From the NCBI GenBank assembly GCA_013297875.1, contig JAAFIW010000022.1, forward strand, positions 1-64,000: DNA of 64,000 nt, written 5' to 3'. Both the position numbers and the translations under genes were made by a program. Below the pieces are notes generated by a model. It searched no databases, was not told where the DNA came from, and saw only the letters and a program-made list of their open reading frames with translations. Shown in pieces: positions 25,486-34,070 of this stretch (positions within the stretch are counted from its first letter, which is position 1; every line of letters starts with the position of its first letter). Source of the stretch: Comamonadaceae bacterium. GTDB taxonomy: Bacteria; Pseudomonadota; Gammaproteobacteria; Burkholderiales; Burkholderiaceae_C.

Positions 25486-26582
25486 GGCGCATCTCCGCGA
25501 ACAATCTGAGCCAACACGGCACGGGTAATGGCATCCGTGCCGTCGCTGCCGCCAAATTCCATCGGCTTGACCAAACCTTGCGAAAACACCTGTTCCACCG
25601 CGTGTTCAATCAAGCGCGCGCCATCGGCCAGGGCCGCATCGGCGTGGCGCACCGCCAGCCAGTCCAGCATCATGGCCACTGACAGCAGCATGGCCGTGGG
25701 GTTGGCTTTGCCCTGGCCTGCAATATCAGGAGCCGTGCCGTGCGCGGGTTGAAACAGGGCATGCTTGTCGCCAATGTCGCCCGACGGGGCCATGCCCATG
25801 CCGCCGACCAGCGCCGCAATCAGATCCGACAGGATGTCGCCAAACATGTTCTCGGTCACCATCACGTCGTAAGCCCAGGGCTTGATCACCAGGTTCAGCG
25901 CCATCGCATCCACATAGGCGCTGTCGGCTGCGATGCTGGGGTGGCGGGCGGCCGTTTCTTCAAAAATCTTGCGCCAGAACGCCATCGAGGCAAACACATT
26001 GGCTTTGTCGATATTGGTCACTCGCGCAGCACGGCCTTTGCTTTGGGCACGTTGCTCGGCCAATTTGAAGGCGAATTCACACACCCGTGCAGTGCCAGCG
26101 CGGGTGATCTTCATCGTGTCAAAGGCTTCTGCATCGTCGTTCACCTGCCCGCGCCCCCGGGCGTAAAAAAGGCCTTCGGTGGACTCGCGCACCAGCACCA
26201 AATCAATCTCGGCCGCACGCGGGCTGGCCAGCGGCGTGGGCAGGCCTTTGAATGTGCGGATGGGCCGCACACCGGCGTACAGATCGAAGTGAAAGCGCAG
26301 GTCTAGCTGCGGAATGATCTCGGTGCCGTCGGCACCGCGTACATGTGGCAGGCCCATGGCACCAAACAAGATGGCATCGGCGCGCTCGCAGTCGCGCAAG
26401 ACGTCTTCGGGCAACGCAACGCCTGCGTCCAGGTAGTGCTGGGCACCGGCTTTATGTGGCACCAGGCGAAATTGCACGCCAATGCGCTGGCCAACGGCGT
26501 GCAGCACCTGGGTGGCGCTGGCCATGACTTCGTGGCCAATGCCGTCGCCGGGCAAGACGCTGATGTGGTGGGTTTTGCTCAT
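25482..26582 (-). CDS. Isopropylmalate/isocitrate/tartrate-type dehydrogenase
   Basis: A 366-aa beta-decarboxylating dehydrogenase. I start at [19 protein letters not shown] (a longer frame to 26627 adds 15 unlikely residues). Visible are the [12 protein letters not shown] loop, [35 protein letters not shown] and [18 protein letters not shown] with the metal-binding aspartates, then [17 protein letters not shown]. It belongs to the leuB/icd/tartrate dehydrogenase superfamily. The context suggests a 2-hydroxy acid from the catabolic pathway rather than leucine synthesis. Confidence 0.9.
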   Translation of the reverse strand: MSKTHHISVLPGDGIGHEVMASATQVLHAVGQRIGVQFRLVPHKAGAQHYLDAGVALPEDVLRDCERADAILFGAMGLPHVRGADGTEIIPQLDLRFHFDLYAGVRPIRTFKGLPTPLASPRAAEIDLVLVRESTEGLFYARGRGQVNDDAEAFDTMKITRAGTARVCEFAFKLAEQRAQSKGRAARVTNIDKANVFASMAFWRKIFEETAARHPSIAADSAYVDAMALNLVIKPWAYDVMVTENMFGDILSDLIAALVGGMGMAPSGDIGDKHALFQPAHGTAPDIAGQGKANPTAMLLSVAMMLDWLAVRHADAALADGARLIEHAVEQVFSQGLVKPMEFGGSDGTDAITRAVLAQIVRGDAP

Positions 26583-26598
26583 CGGGTTCCTGAAAAAT

Positions 26599-27291
26599 CT
26601 ACATTTGTTGCAAGCGAAAGCGCTCAAAGATCGCCAGCAGCTCGCGGCTGGCGCGCTCGCGGTGTTGGCGGTTCACTTGCACCGCACCTGCAGCGTCGCC
26701 GGCCAGCAAGCGACCGACCAACGCCATGTGTTCATCGGTGGAGTTCACCGGCTTGGGGCGCAGCCGCAGCGTGAACATGCGGGCTCTGTGAGCACGGTCC
26801 CAGTAGCCCATCACGGCCTCCAGCAGCAGGCGGTTGCCGGCCAGCCGCAACAAGGCCTCATGAAAGTTCTCGTCGGCTGTTGCCCAGGCGTCCAGGTCGT
26901 CGCGAAGCAGTGCAGCTTCCATGGCGTGGGTGGCCGCCACCAGGGGTGCCAAATCGCTTTCAGTGGGGTGGCGTTTGGCCAGCAGCTCGGCCGCCATGCA
27001 TTCCAGCGCGGTGAGAATTTCGTAAATCTCTTTCATGTCGGTGGGCGACACCGGCAGCACCCGCACCCCACGGCGCGGAATCACCTCGACAAAACCCTCT
27101 TGCTGCAAGCGGATCAGGGCTTCACGCACCGGCGTGCGGCTCATGCCCAAGGCCAACGCCACCTCTTGCTCCAGGGCCTGGTGGCCCGGTGGCCACAGGT
27201 TGTCCAAAATGCGTTGGCGAATGCTTTGGTAGGCCTGATCGACCATGGACGAAGCCGCGGCCTCATCAGCCAAGGGGGTGATGGCGGTCAT
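26599..27291 (-). CDS. GntR-family regulator with FCD domain
   Basis: A 230-aa regulator. The winged helix is at residues 18-80 (YQSIRQRILDNLWPPG, ALGMSRTPVREALIRL, RRGVRVLPVS). The FCD effector domain has the expected acidic/histidine metal site (ADENFHEALLRLAGN...HMALVGRLLAGD). It lies within the operon, overlapping the lactonase gene by 4 bp, and probably senses a pathway intermediate. A palindrome with a GTATAC centre at 28301-28324 is the likely operator. Confidence 0.9.
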   Translation of the reverse strand: MTAITPLADEAAASSMVDQAYQSIRQRILDNLWPPGHQALEQEVALALGMSRTPVREALIRLQQEGFVEVIPRRGVRVLPVSPTDMKEIYEILTALECMAAELLAKRHPTESDLAPLVAATHAMEAALLRDDLDAWATADENFHEALLRLAGNRLLLEAVMGYWDRAHRARMFTLRLRPKPVNSTDEHMALVGRLLAGDAAGAVQVNRQHRERASRELLAIFERFRLQQM

Positions 27292-28271
27292 TCAAACTCC
27301 CAATGAATCGGCGGGTGGCCGGCCACCGGCATACGCAGGCTGGCCAGTTGGTCGCCCAGCAGACAACCCAAGTAGCCGGTGCGCAGGTCAGCGCCGCCAA
27401 AAGCCAAGCTGGAAATGTTGCGCAGGTGGGTGGACTTCACGCCATCCAGGTGTGGTCGACCCATGGTGCCGCTCTGGTAAGCCTGCTCGACCCAAGCCAG
27501 GTGATCGGCATCCACATCTTCCAGCCACACCGTGGGCTGGCCGCCGGGGCTGATGTAGATCACGCGGTTGCTCACGATGCTCACCACCCACAGCCCACCT
27601 TCGCAGTCAAAGGCCATGCCATCGGGGTAGCTGCCCGCGCCAAACTCGAGCACGGTTTGCCGGGAGCCCAGGCTGCCATCGGCCCCCAGCGCAAAGCGCG
27701 ACAGACGCCGTCCAAACGTCTCGTTTACATACAACCACTGCCCGCCGGGGTGAATCGCAATTTCGTTGGCGTAGCCCAGACCGTCGGCCACGACCCGGCT
27801 GCCGCGCGCGTCGTGTAGCACGATGAAGCCGTCATTGCAGGTTTTGCGGTAGCCCAGCGCCCGTGGCTGCAGCCGTGTGCTGACGGTGATCCACAGTCGA
27901 CCCGCCGCGTCCAGCAGCGGGTAGTTGGTGGGCGGCAGCGCCACGCCATCGACCTCGGTCACCACCGGGCGCGTTTGCCCGTCGCGCTGCAGGCGAAACA
28001 CGCCCCCGCGCTCGGCGCCCAGATGCGCCAGCAAAAATGTGCCATCGGCATCCAGCGCAATACCGTTGGGTTGCAGCACCTGGCCATCGACTGGCCGGGC
28101 CGCAAATAAGGTTTGCGTGCCATCGGCGCGGATCTGCGCCACGCCCCTGCGCCAGTCCGCCGTGTACAAGTTCCCGGCTTTTGTGGCCAGCACGCATTCC
28201 GGCCGGGTCAAGCCATGGCCAAGCCATTGGAGTTGGCTGAGGTCTGCGCTGCCGGGTGTCGGTGAAATCAT
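27288..28271 (-). CDS. SMP-30/gluconolactonase family lactonase
   Basis: A 327-aa six-bladed beta-propeller. Motifs include GPECVLA-like RPECVLATKAGNLYTADW, QPNGIALDADGTFLLAHLG, YANEIAIHPGGQWLYVNETF and GSYPDGMAFDCEGGLWV; the N/D residues in these loops bind the Ca or Zn ion. It likely opens an aldono-lactone to the free sugar acid. It is the first gene of the operon, 30 bp from the palindrome. Confidence 0.9.
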   Translation of the reverse strand: MISPTPGSADLSQLQWLGHGLTRPECVLATKAGNLYTADWRRGVAQIRADGTQTLFAARPVDGQVLQPNGIALDADGTFLLAHLGAERGGVFRLQRDGQTRPVVTEVDGVALPPTNYPLLDAAGRLWITVSTRLQPRALGYRKTCNDGFIVLHDARGSRVVADGLGYANEIAIHPGGQWLYVNETFGRRLSRFALGADGSLGSRQTVLEFGAGSYPDGMAFDCEGGLWVVSIVSNRVIYISPGGQPTVWLEDVDADHLAWVEQAYQSGTMGRPHLDGVKSTHLRNISSLAFGGADLRTGYLGCLLGDQLASLRMPVAGHPPIHWEFE

Positions 28272-28300
28272 GGGGAATGGCGACGGGTTTGAATTTCGTA

Positions 28301-28324
28301 TTTATTAATGTATACGTTAATAAA
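28301..28324 (-). promoter_or_regulatory. Palindromic operator before the sugar-acid operon
   Basis: A 24-bp near-perfect inverted repeat: TTTATTAA, then T-GTATAC-G, then TTAATAAA, with one T:G mismatch flanking the centre. The GT-AT-AC core is what FadR/FCD-type GntR proteins usually bind. It is 30 bp upstream of the lactonase ATG in AT-rich DNA where the -10 region should lie. The link to the GntR gene at 26599-27291 is inferred. Confidence 0.6.
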
Positions 28325-28389
28325 TGCGATGTGAAGACCCCATGCACTGGGACTTTCCCTGAATCCTTCACAACCAACGCTCGCGCACA

Positions 28390-28609
28390 GCGCGTGGGTG
28401 TAAACCAGAAATCCCTTGGGCTGCCTCACCTGTTCATGCAGCCGTCGGGCGGTGGTGTTGGTCTCGTGGGTTCGCCCATACACGTTCTGGCAGCCCACGG
28501 CCTGGGCTTGCGCATACACCGCTTCAATCAGGCAAGGCTCTGGCCTTGCCGCGAGGACTCGATGCGTCAGCAGAGATGCCGCGATTCTTTCTGAGCATCC
28601 ACGTCGCAC
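28390..28609 (-). pseudogene. Remnant of a GNAT acetyltransferase (C-terminal part)
   Basis: The stretch LIEAVYAQAQAVGCQNVYG, then RTHETNTTARRLHEQV and GFLVYTHAL (28390-28531) reads like the last third of a GNAT N-acetyltransferase, the part with the acetyl-CoA helix and final strand. Residues before it are degenerate and the N-terminal two thirds, including the R/Q-x-x-G-x-G/A loop, are absent. The frame then runs on into the AT-rich operator region. So 28325-28631 contains only this broken gene. Confidence 0.6.
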
Positions 28610-28631
28610 CAGTGCGTGAGGCGATGTTGCG

Positions 28632-29266
28632 CTAGCGCGTTTGAACCAGCGTTCGATTCAGCGCTATGAAAGATTCAGCAAACGCTTGGTTGCGGATCGC
28701 AATGGTGCATCGCGCCTCCTCAAACAACGGCTTGTAGCGTTCACTGAAGTCGAATGCCCGCGTGATGCTGGTTTGTGGCGGGACGCGGCGATGTGCGTTT
28801 TGCTGCCAGGCACCCCAGAGGCTGCTGTACGCGATCAGCGCAAAAAAGCCACCACCACCAGGGGCAAGGGAAAGCCTGGTCGCCCTATATCGCGCAGCGC
28901 AGCGGGTAAGAAAACGAGCGCCATGAAAGCTGAGCCAAATGCCGAAACCGACAACCCAGTCGCCAAGCTGACGACCATGCGCTGCGGCGAGGTCAGCGCG
29001 CGCTGTTCACGTTTGTGTTGCGCTATGCAGCCATCGCAAAACGGCACATCGACTTGCTCGACCACATAGTTGGTGAGGCTGTCGTCGGTTGACGTCTGGC
29101 GGAACACTTTTTCCACTCGTATGCGCTGGGAGGCCGCGCTGCCGCAATAGGGGCAAAGCGCGGGGAAATTGAGCCCCTCAGAACCCGCTATCACGACCAC
29201 TCTGTACGGGTGATCGGCAAGGTCGTCAGCCGAATCTTGCGGCTGGCAGATGGGCCAAGCGGTCAT
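28632..29266 (-). pseudogene. Zinc-ribbon membrane protein, frameshifted at an A6 run
   Basis: Starting at MTAWPICQPQ (8 nt after the methyltransferase stop), the frame has two CxxC-type pairs (CPYCGS, CDGC) and two hydrophobic segments (MVVSLATGLSVSAFGSAFMA, FPLPLVVVAF). It stops at 28835. Shifting frame at the six-A run 28842-28847 continues the protein with normal-looking sequence: ALIAYSSLWGAWQQ, TRAFDFSERYKPLFEEA, NQAFAESFIALN, ending at a TAG at 28632-28634. I do not recognise the family. A slipped homopolymer, real or a sequencing error, is the simplest explanation. Confidence 0.65.
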
Positions 29267-29276
29267 CAATGATCTT

Positions 29277-30167
29277 TCAGGCTGGCGATACGGCGACGCA
29301 TCGCAACAACTCATTGGGTCCTGTCCAGCCTGAAGGGGTGTTGAATATTTGCAACTGTTCGATCATGTCGTGCCACGCGTGCTGTTTCTCAGCAGCTGAA
29401 AGGGGGGCCAGAATTTCGATGAGAGGCGATGCAGATGAGCGCAGGAAGTCCACGTAATGCGTTGCACTCAGCGTGTGCATTGGTGCCGATACCGTGCTAA
29501 CCGCCACATCAACAAACCCTGCGGTTTGCAGCAGCTCCAGGAACAGGCCCGGTTGGCCCAAGCTCATCAAGGTACCCGGCTCGAACGCATGGGTGGCGCC
29601 TGGTAACACTGCGTTGACCCTGCCCGCGTGTTGACGGGCTGTGGCGAGCGTGACGGTTAAACACGGGTTGCGCTGTGGTGACCCAAATACCAGGGCGCTG
29701 AAACGCCCGTGCGGTTTGAGTGCGGCGCGAATTTCGCGCAAGGCCAGGAGCGGTGATCTGCAAAACATCAGACCCAGTCGACACACGGCCGCATCAAAGC
29801 CAGAGCCTGCCAGGCCCAGCGATTGGGCATCAGCCACCTGGGTGCTGACCTGGGCAAGGCCTGCCGCTTGAGCGTTTTTTTGCGCCAAGGCCAGGATGGC
29901 AGGCGACACATCTGTGGCCAGTACCCGGCCAGCATCTCCCACGCGGCGGGCGATGTCCAGTGTCTGATCGCCCGCACCAGCTGCGATGTCCAGGACGCTC
30001 AAACCCGGCCCAATGCGCGCCTCGTCCAGCATCGTCTGCGTTGCATCCTGCAGCCAATCGTGGATGAGGGCTGCATGGCTGTTCCAGCCCGCTGCCGCTG
30101 CGTCCCACGGATGGGAGTGGGTGTCTGTTATGGCGTTGGACGTCACGCTGAATGCGAGCTGGCCCAT
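29277..30167 (-). CDS. Class I SAM-dependent methyltransferase, UbiE-like
   Basis: A 296-aa protein with the SAM-binding motif VLDIAAGAGDQTLDIA (about residues 58-73), VLATDVSPAILALA, and FDAAVCRLGLMFC as motif II. The C-terminal half is variable, so the substrate is not predictable. The start codon overlaps the stop of the binding-protein gene (TGATG), which suggests coupled translation. The downstream zinc-ribbon gene follows at once. Confidence 0.85.
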   Translation of the reverse strand: MGQLAFSVTSNAITDTHSHPWDAAAAGWNSHAALIHDWLQDATQTMLDEARIGPGLSVLDIAAGAGDQTLDIARRVGDAGRVLATDVSPAILALAQKNAQAAGLAQVSTQVADAQSLGLAGSGFDAAVCRLGLMFCRSPLLALREIRAALKPHGRFSALVFGSPQRNPCLTVTLATARQHAGRVNAVLPGATHAFEPGTLMSLGQPGLFLELLQTAGFVDVAVSTVSAPMHTLSATHYVDFLRSSASPLIEILAPLSAAEKQHAWHDMIEQLQIFNTPSGWTGPNELLRCVAVSPA

Positions 30168-31195
30168 CAGTCAGCCTTCACACCGGTGGCCGCAATGAGG
30201 GGCTGCCAGTAGCGCTGCTCCTGCGCAATGCGACTGGCCAGTGCGGCAGGCGTGCTGGAGGTGGCCAGCATGCCTGCGTCAGCAAACGACGCAGCCAATT
30301 CAGGTCGGGCGATGGCCTGCTGCAAGTTCTGCGATAGCGCTTGTATCGTGCTGGCTTGAACGCGCGCGGGTGCAAAAAACGCAAACCATTCCCGCACCAC
30401 CAAGCCGCTGTAGCTCTGCTCGACGAAAGTGGGTACGTCTGGAAAGTACGTGCTGCGCTGCGCGCCGGATGTCGCCAGCACCCGCAGCTTGCCTGTGGCC
30501 TTGTGCTGGCGAAACAGCCCTTCCGGTAGCACCAGGGCCGCTACTTGCCCGCCCAGCAAATCAACCAAAGCAGGCGGCCCACCGGCATACACCACGTGCT
30601 GCCAAGGCACGTTGGCTTCCCGAAACAGCAGTGCCTCCAGCAAATGCGGCAAGGTGCCCGTGCCCGGCGAGGCGACGTTGGCCAGCTGGGGGTTTCTGCG
30701 CATCCAGTCGACAAGCGCCCGAATATCGGTGACGTCGCCCGGCACTGCAGGACCGACTGCCAGCGCCAGTGTCATCTCGCCTGCCATCGACAAAGGCTGC
30801 AGGTCAACGATCGGGTCGTAGGCCAGTTTCGCGTACAGGTAGGGGTACACCGTGGCAACGGCACCTTGGGCCAACAGCACCGTTGCACCATCCGGGGCCG
30901 ATGCCTTCAGCGCGGCCACGGCAATTTGGCCAGCCGCGCCAGGGCGGTTGTCAACTAACACGCCCCCAGGGTATTGCTTTGTCAATTGCTCGGCCACGCG
31001 CCTGGCCACAATGTCGGGAATGCTGCCAGCGGGACCCGAGCACAAAATTCGCAGTGGGTTGATTAACGGTTGTGGGGAGGCTTGCGCGAGGGCTTGGCGG
31101 GTGGCAGACACGCCCAGCAAACTGGTTGTTATCGCGCAAGCCGCGTAGAGCACCTGGCGGCGGGAAGAAACTGATACAGGTAGGGCAGTGTTCAT
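30167..31195 (-). CDS. Bug-family (TctC-like) periplasmic binding protein
   Basis: A 342-aa protein with a signal peptide that contains a twin arginine (SRRQVLYAACAITTSLLG, cleaved near RQALAQA). The mature part shows NPLRILCSGPAGSIPDIVAR, GGVLVDNRPGAAGQIAVAAL and a carboxy-terminal helix bundle typical of Bug receptors, abundant in Comamonadaceae and Burkholderiales. No TctAB permease genes are nearby, as is common. It probably binds an organic acid and is divergent from a LysR regulator. Confidence 0.9.
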   Translation of the reverse strand: MNTALPVSVSSRRQVLYAACAITTSLLGVSATRQALAQASPQPLINPLRILCSGPAGSIPDIVARRVAEQLTKQYPGGVLVDNRPGAAGQIAVAALKASAPDGATVLLAQGAVATVYPYLYAKLAYDPIVDLQPLSMAGEMTLALAVGPAVPGDVTDIRALVDWMRRNPQLANVASPGTGTLPHLLEALLFREANVPWQHVVYAGGPPALVDLLGGQVAALVLPEGLFRQHKATGKLRVLATSGAQRSTYFPDVPTFVEQSYSGLVVREWFAFFAPARVQASTIQALSQNLQQAIARPELAASFADAGMLATSSTPAALASRIAQEQRYWQPLIAATGVKAD

Positions 31196-31314
31196 ACAGG
31201 CATCCTTGACAAACTGCTTGCACAGGAGCCGGATAGTGGCAGGGCCACCATGGTTGTAGGAAGATGCGCGATGCAGCAGCCTGATGTTGGCTGTGCATCA
31301 CCCAAGGTGCCCGA

Positions 31315-32295
31315 ATGCGACTTCAAAGTATTGAGCAATTCATTGCGGTTGTAGATGCCGGCAGCATTCGCGGTGCAGCCCGCCAGCTCAACATGTCCCA
31401 ACCCGCCTTGACCCGTGCACTGCAACAGCTTGAGGAAGAACTGGGCGTGCAACTGATGGACCGCAGTGGCCGCGGTGTCACGCCCACCGCTGCCGGCAGT
31501 GCTTTTTTGTCACGTGCACGGGTGGCAGATGCCGAGCTGCGCAAGGCCGCCGAAGAAGCCAAAAAGACGGTGGGTGACGGCACGCGGCTGCTGGCGCTGG
31601 GTGTATCGCCTGTGGGTGCCAGCCTGCTGCTTCCAGAGCTGGCCATCACCCTTAGGCGCTTGCACCCAAAAACACGCATCCGCCTTCTGGAAACCACACC
31701 CAGTGCCCTGCTGTCACTGGTTCGCGATGAGGTGATGGACCTGGCTGTCACCCAGCGCACCCGCATTCACCTGGACGCAGGGCTGGACTACCGGCCGCTG
31801 GCCGAGATTCAAATCTACCGGCCGCTGGCCGAGATTCAAATGCGTATGGCCGTGCGACCCGGTCACCCACTCTTGAGCCAGCGGGGCAAAAAGGCAGGCT
31901 GTAGCCTGACGGACATCGTGGGTGCGTCCTGGCTGTACATGACGGCGCATGACAGCTCTGACGACATTGTCAGCCGATCTTTTATCGCCAGCGGCCTGCC
32001 CGTGCCTTTACCCGCTGTGCATTGCGGCTCCTACTTTGTGGCGCTGGATTTGATGGCCGCCACCGACATGGTGGGTGTGCTGCCGCCAGCCCAGCTTCGG
32101 TCGTGTATGCGCTCGGGCCAGCTGGTTGAGCTGGTTTTGGCCAGACCGTTGATACCGATCCAGCTCGGCTTGTACACGCGGTCAGGCTCGCCGCCCACAG
32201 CACCGGCAAAGTCAGCTGCCGCAGCCATCGTGGCCATCTCGAAACGATTGGCCTTGACGGGTGAACTGCGCAGCACGGTGCCGTTGGTGGTGTGA
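31315..32295 (+). CDS. LysR-family transcriptional regulator
   Basis: A 326-aa regulator. The winged HTH is at residues 1-60 (RLQSIEQFIAVVDAGSIRG, LNMSQPALTRALQQLEEELG). The rest is a periplasmic-binding-like effector domain. Residues around 159-176 read YRPLAEIQI-YRPLAEIQM, a 9-residue exact duplication not expected in the family. It is divergent from the Bug gene over 119 bp and likely controls it. Confidence 0.9.
   Translation: MRLQSIEQFIAVVDAGSIRGAARQLNMSQPALTRALQQLEEELGVQLMDRSGRGVTPTAAGSAFLSRARVADAELRKAAEEAKKTVGDGTRLLALGVSPVGASLLLPELAITLRRLHPKTRIRLLETTPSALLSLVRDEVMDLAVTQRTRIHLDAGLDYRPLAEIQIYRPLAEIQMRMAVRPGHPLLSQRGKKAGCSLTDIVGASWLYMTAHDSSDDIVSRSFIASGLPVPLPAVHCGSYFVALDLMAATDMVGVLPPAQLRSCMRSGQLVELVLARPLIPIQLGLYTRSGSPPTAPAKSAAAAIVAISKRLALTGELRSTVPLVV
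31789..31842 (+). repeat. 27-bp tandem duplication within the LysR gene
   Basis: Units 31789-31815 and 31816-31842 both read TACCGGCCGCTGGCCGAGAT followed by TCAAAT and differ only in the last base. The duplication keeps the frame and adds nine residues to the effector domain. This looks recent. Confidence 0.9.
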
Positions 32296-32379
32296 TTCAT
32301 TGAATTAGCTTGAAAAGGTCGCCGAGTCTCGCTGTGCCCACGTGTGCGGGTGGGTGCACCGGTGGTCACCGTTTAGTTG

Positions 32380-32445
32380 CTCATGTTTTGATAGCTGCTT
32401 GTGCGCACTGGATGTGCACGTGGGCCTTGTTTGGCATCAAACTGT
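32380..32445 (+). repeat. Interspersed repeat upstream of the tungstate transporter
   Basis: TTTTGATAGCTGCTTGTGCGCACTGG continues to GTTTGGCATCAAAC in variant form (TTTTGATAGCTGCTTGTGCG is the core). It fills much of the 202-bp gap between the LysR and permease genes. No other signal was found in the gap. Confidence 0.7.
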
Positions 32446-32497
32446 AAGCGAAACAAAGCTTGTGGCGCGGCCCGCTTTCGCCACTACCATTGCAGGC

Positions 32498-33220
32498 ATG
32501 AACAGCTTTGCCGACAGTGCCCGCGCAGCGCTATCTCTCATCACTTCGCTGGATGAGGGGCTGCTGGCGATCGTGGGGCGCAGCCTGGCGGTGAGCGCCA
32601 CGGCCTGCCTGCTGGCGTGTGGCCTGGGGCTGGTGCTGGGGGCCTGGCTGGGGGTGGCGCGGTTTACCGGGCGTGGCGCGGTGCTGGCGCTGCTCAATAC
32701 CATGCTGGCTGTGCCCTCGGTGGTGGTGGGGCTGGTGGTGTACTTGCTGCTGTCGCGCTCGGGCCCGCTGGGCCATTTGGGCTGGCTGTTTTCGTTCAAG
32801 GCCATGGTGTTTGCCCAGACGCTGCTGGTGCTGCCGGTGGTGGTGGCGCTCACGCGCCAGGTCGTGCAAGACGCTCAGGCGCACCGTGGCGAGCAGCTGC
32901 AAAGCCTGGGCGCGGGTACGGCCTTGCGCAGCCTGCTGCTGGCCTGGGACGAGCGGCTGGCGCTGCTCACGGTGGTGATTGCCGCGTTTGGCCGGGCCAT
33001 CGCTGAAGTGGGCGCGGTGATGGTGGTGGGCGGCAACATCGAAGGCTTTACCCGTGTGATCACCACCGCGATTGCGCTGGAAACCAGCAAGGGCGATTTG
33101 CCGCTGGCCCTGGCACTGGGATTGGTGTTGCTGGCCGTGGTGCTGGCCTTGAACCTGATGCTGGGCGTGGCCGGTCGGCTGCACGCCGCCACCCGCCGCG
33201 TGGCCTGGGCCATGGCCTGA
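32498..33220 (+). CDS. tupB: Tungstate-type ABC transporter permease
   Basis: A 240-aa inner-membrane protein of about 5-6 segments starting MNSFADSARAALSLI (in-frame sequence back to 32342 runs through the interspersed repeat and is not family-like). The EAA loop is AFGRAIAEVGAVMVVGGNI, typical of TupB/molybdate-type permeases. With the ATPase and binding protein that follow it forms a tungstate or molybdate importer. Assignment to tungstate rests on the binding protein. Confidence 0.88.
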   Translation: MNSFADSARAALSLITSLDEGLLAIVGRSLAVSATACLLACGLGLVLGAWLGVARFTGRGAVLALLNTMLAVPSVVVGLVVYLLLSRSGPLGHLGWLFSFKAMVFAQTLLVLPVVVALTRQVVQDAQAHRGEQLQSLGAGTALRSLLLAWDERLALLTVVIAAFGRAIAEVGAVMVVGGNIEGFTRVITTAIALETSKGDLPLALALGLVLLAVVLALNLMLGVAGRLHAATRRVAWAMA

Positions 33221-33226
33221 TCTGTC

Positions 33227-33985
33227 ATGTATCAACCCACCCCAAGCCCCATGAGCGCCTACCTGCACCTGAACCAGGCCTACCTGATGTTTGGCCCCGT
33301 GGCGGCCTTGCAAGACCTGTCGTTTCAGATTGCGCCGGGCGAGCGGGTGGGCGTGGTGGGGGGTAATGGCAGCGGCAAAAGCAGCCTGCTGCGCCTGTTG
33401 CACGGCCTGGTGGCCCCCAGCAGCGGCCAGGTGCTGGCGCAGCCCGGCCTGCGCCAGGCCATGCTGTTCCAGCAGCCGCGTCTGTTGCGGGCCTCGGTGC
33501 AAAACAACGTGGCCCTGGGCCTGTGGCTGCAGGGCGTGGCCTGGCGCACCGCCCGCGAGCGGGCGCTGCAGGCACTGCAGCAGGCCGACCTGGCCGAGCT
33601 GGCCAAACGCCCGGCCTATGCGCTGTCGGTCGGCCAGCAGCAGCGCGTGGCCCTGGCCCGCGCGCTCAGCCTCAAACCGCAGCTGCTGCTGCTGGACGAG
33701 CCCACCGCCAGCCTGGACCCGCATGCCAAGCGCGAGGTAGAAGCCCGCCTGGCCACGCTGGCCACGCTGTCGGCCATGGCCCAGGCTGCGCAAGACGACC
33801 AGCGCCTGAGCATCGTGTTTGCCAGCCACAACCTGGGCCAGGTCAAGCGCCTGGCCACCCGCGTGCTGTACCTGGAGCAGGGCCGTTTGCTGGCCGATTT
33901 GCCCGTGCAATCGTTTTTCAACCGTGAGTTGCTGGGCCGCGTGTCACCCGAGGCGCAGCTGTTTTTGCAAGGCGAGCTGGTGTGA
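33227..33985 (+). CDS. tupC: Tungstate-type ABC transporter ATPase
   Basis: A 252-aa protein with Walker A GGNGSGKSS, Q-loop MLFQQPRLL, signature LSVGQQQRVALARA (Val in place of the second Ser of LSGGQ), Walker B LLLLDEPTA and H-loop FASHNL. Length and order fit TupC. The start may be this ATG or the one 24 bp later (MSAYLHLNQAY). It begins 6 bp after the permease stop. Confidence 0.88.
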   Translation: MYQPTPSPMSAYLHLNQAYLMFGPVAALQDLSFQIAPGERVGVVGGNGSGKSSLLRLLHGLVAPSSGQVLAQPGLRQAMLFQQPRLLRASVQNNVALGLWLQGVAWRTARERALQALQQADLAELAKRPAYALSVGQQQRVALARALSLKPQLLLLDEPTASLDPHAKREVEARLATLATLSAMAQAAQDDQRLSIVFASHNLGQVKRLATRVLYLEQGRLLADLPVQSFFNRELLGRVSPEAQLFLQGELV

Positions 33986-33997
33986 GCGATGAAGGGG

Positions 33998-34070
33998 CTG
34001 GTTTCAAGTGTTTTAGGCCAACAGCCCATATGAATACTGCTCAAGCAGCTATATTATTTATAGCGATTTT
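33998..34070 (-). repeat. Interspersed repeat forming the start of the tupA-like gene
   Basis: GGTTTCAAG, then GGCCAACAGCCCATATGAAT, then ACTGCTCAAGCAGCTATATT match the family in reverse orientation. The ATG at 34030 lies inside it, and the repeat encodes MNTAQAAILFIAI, the start of the signal peptide. Confidence 0.75.

Noticed and set aside
32531-33910. 459-residue minus-strand frame opposite the tungstate transporter genes
   Set aside because: It is antisense to two clear ABC genes and consists of Gln/His/Ala-rich low-complexity sequence.
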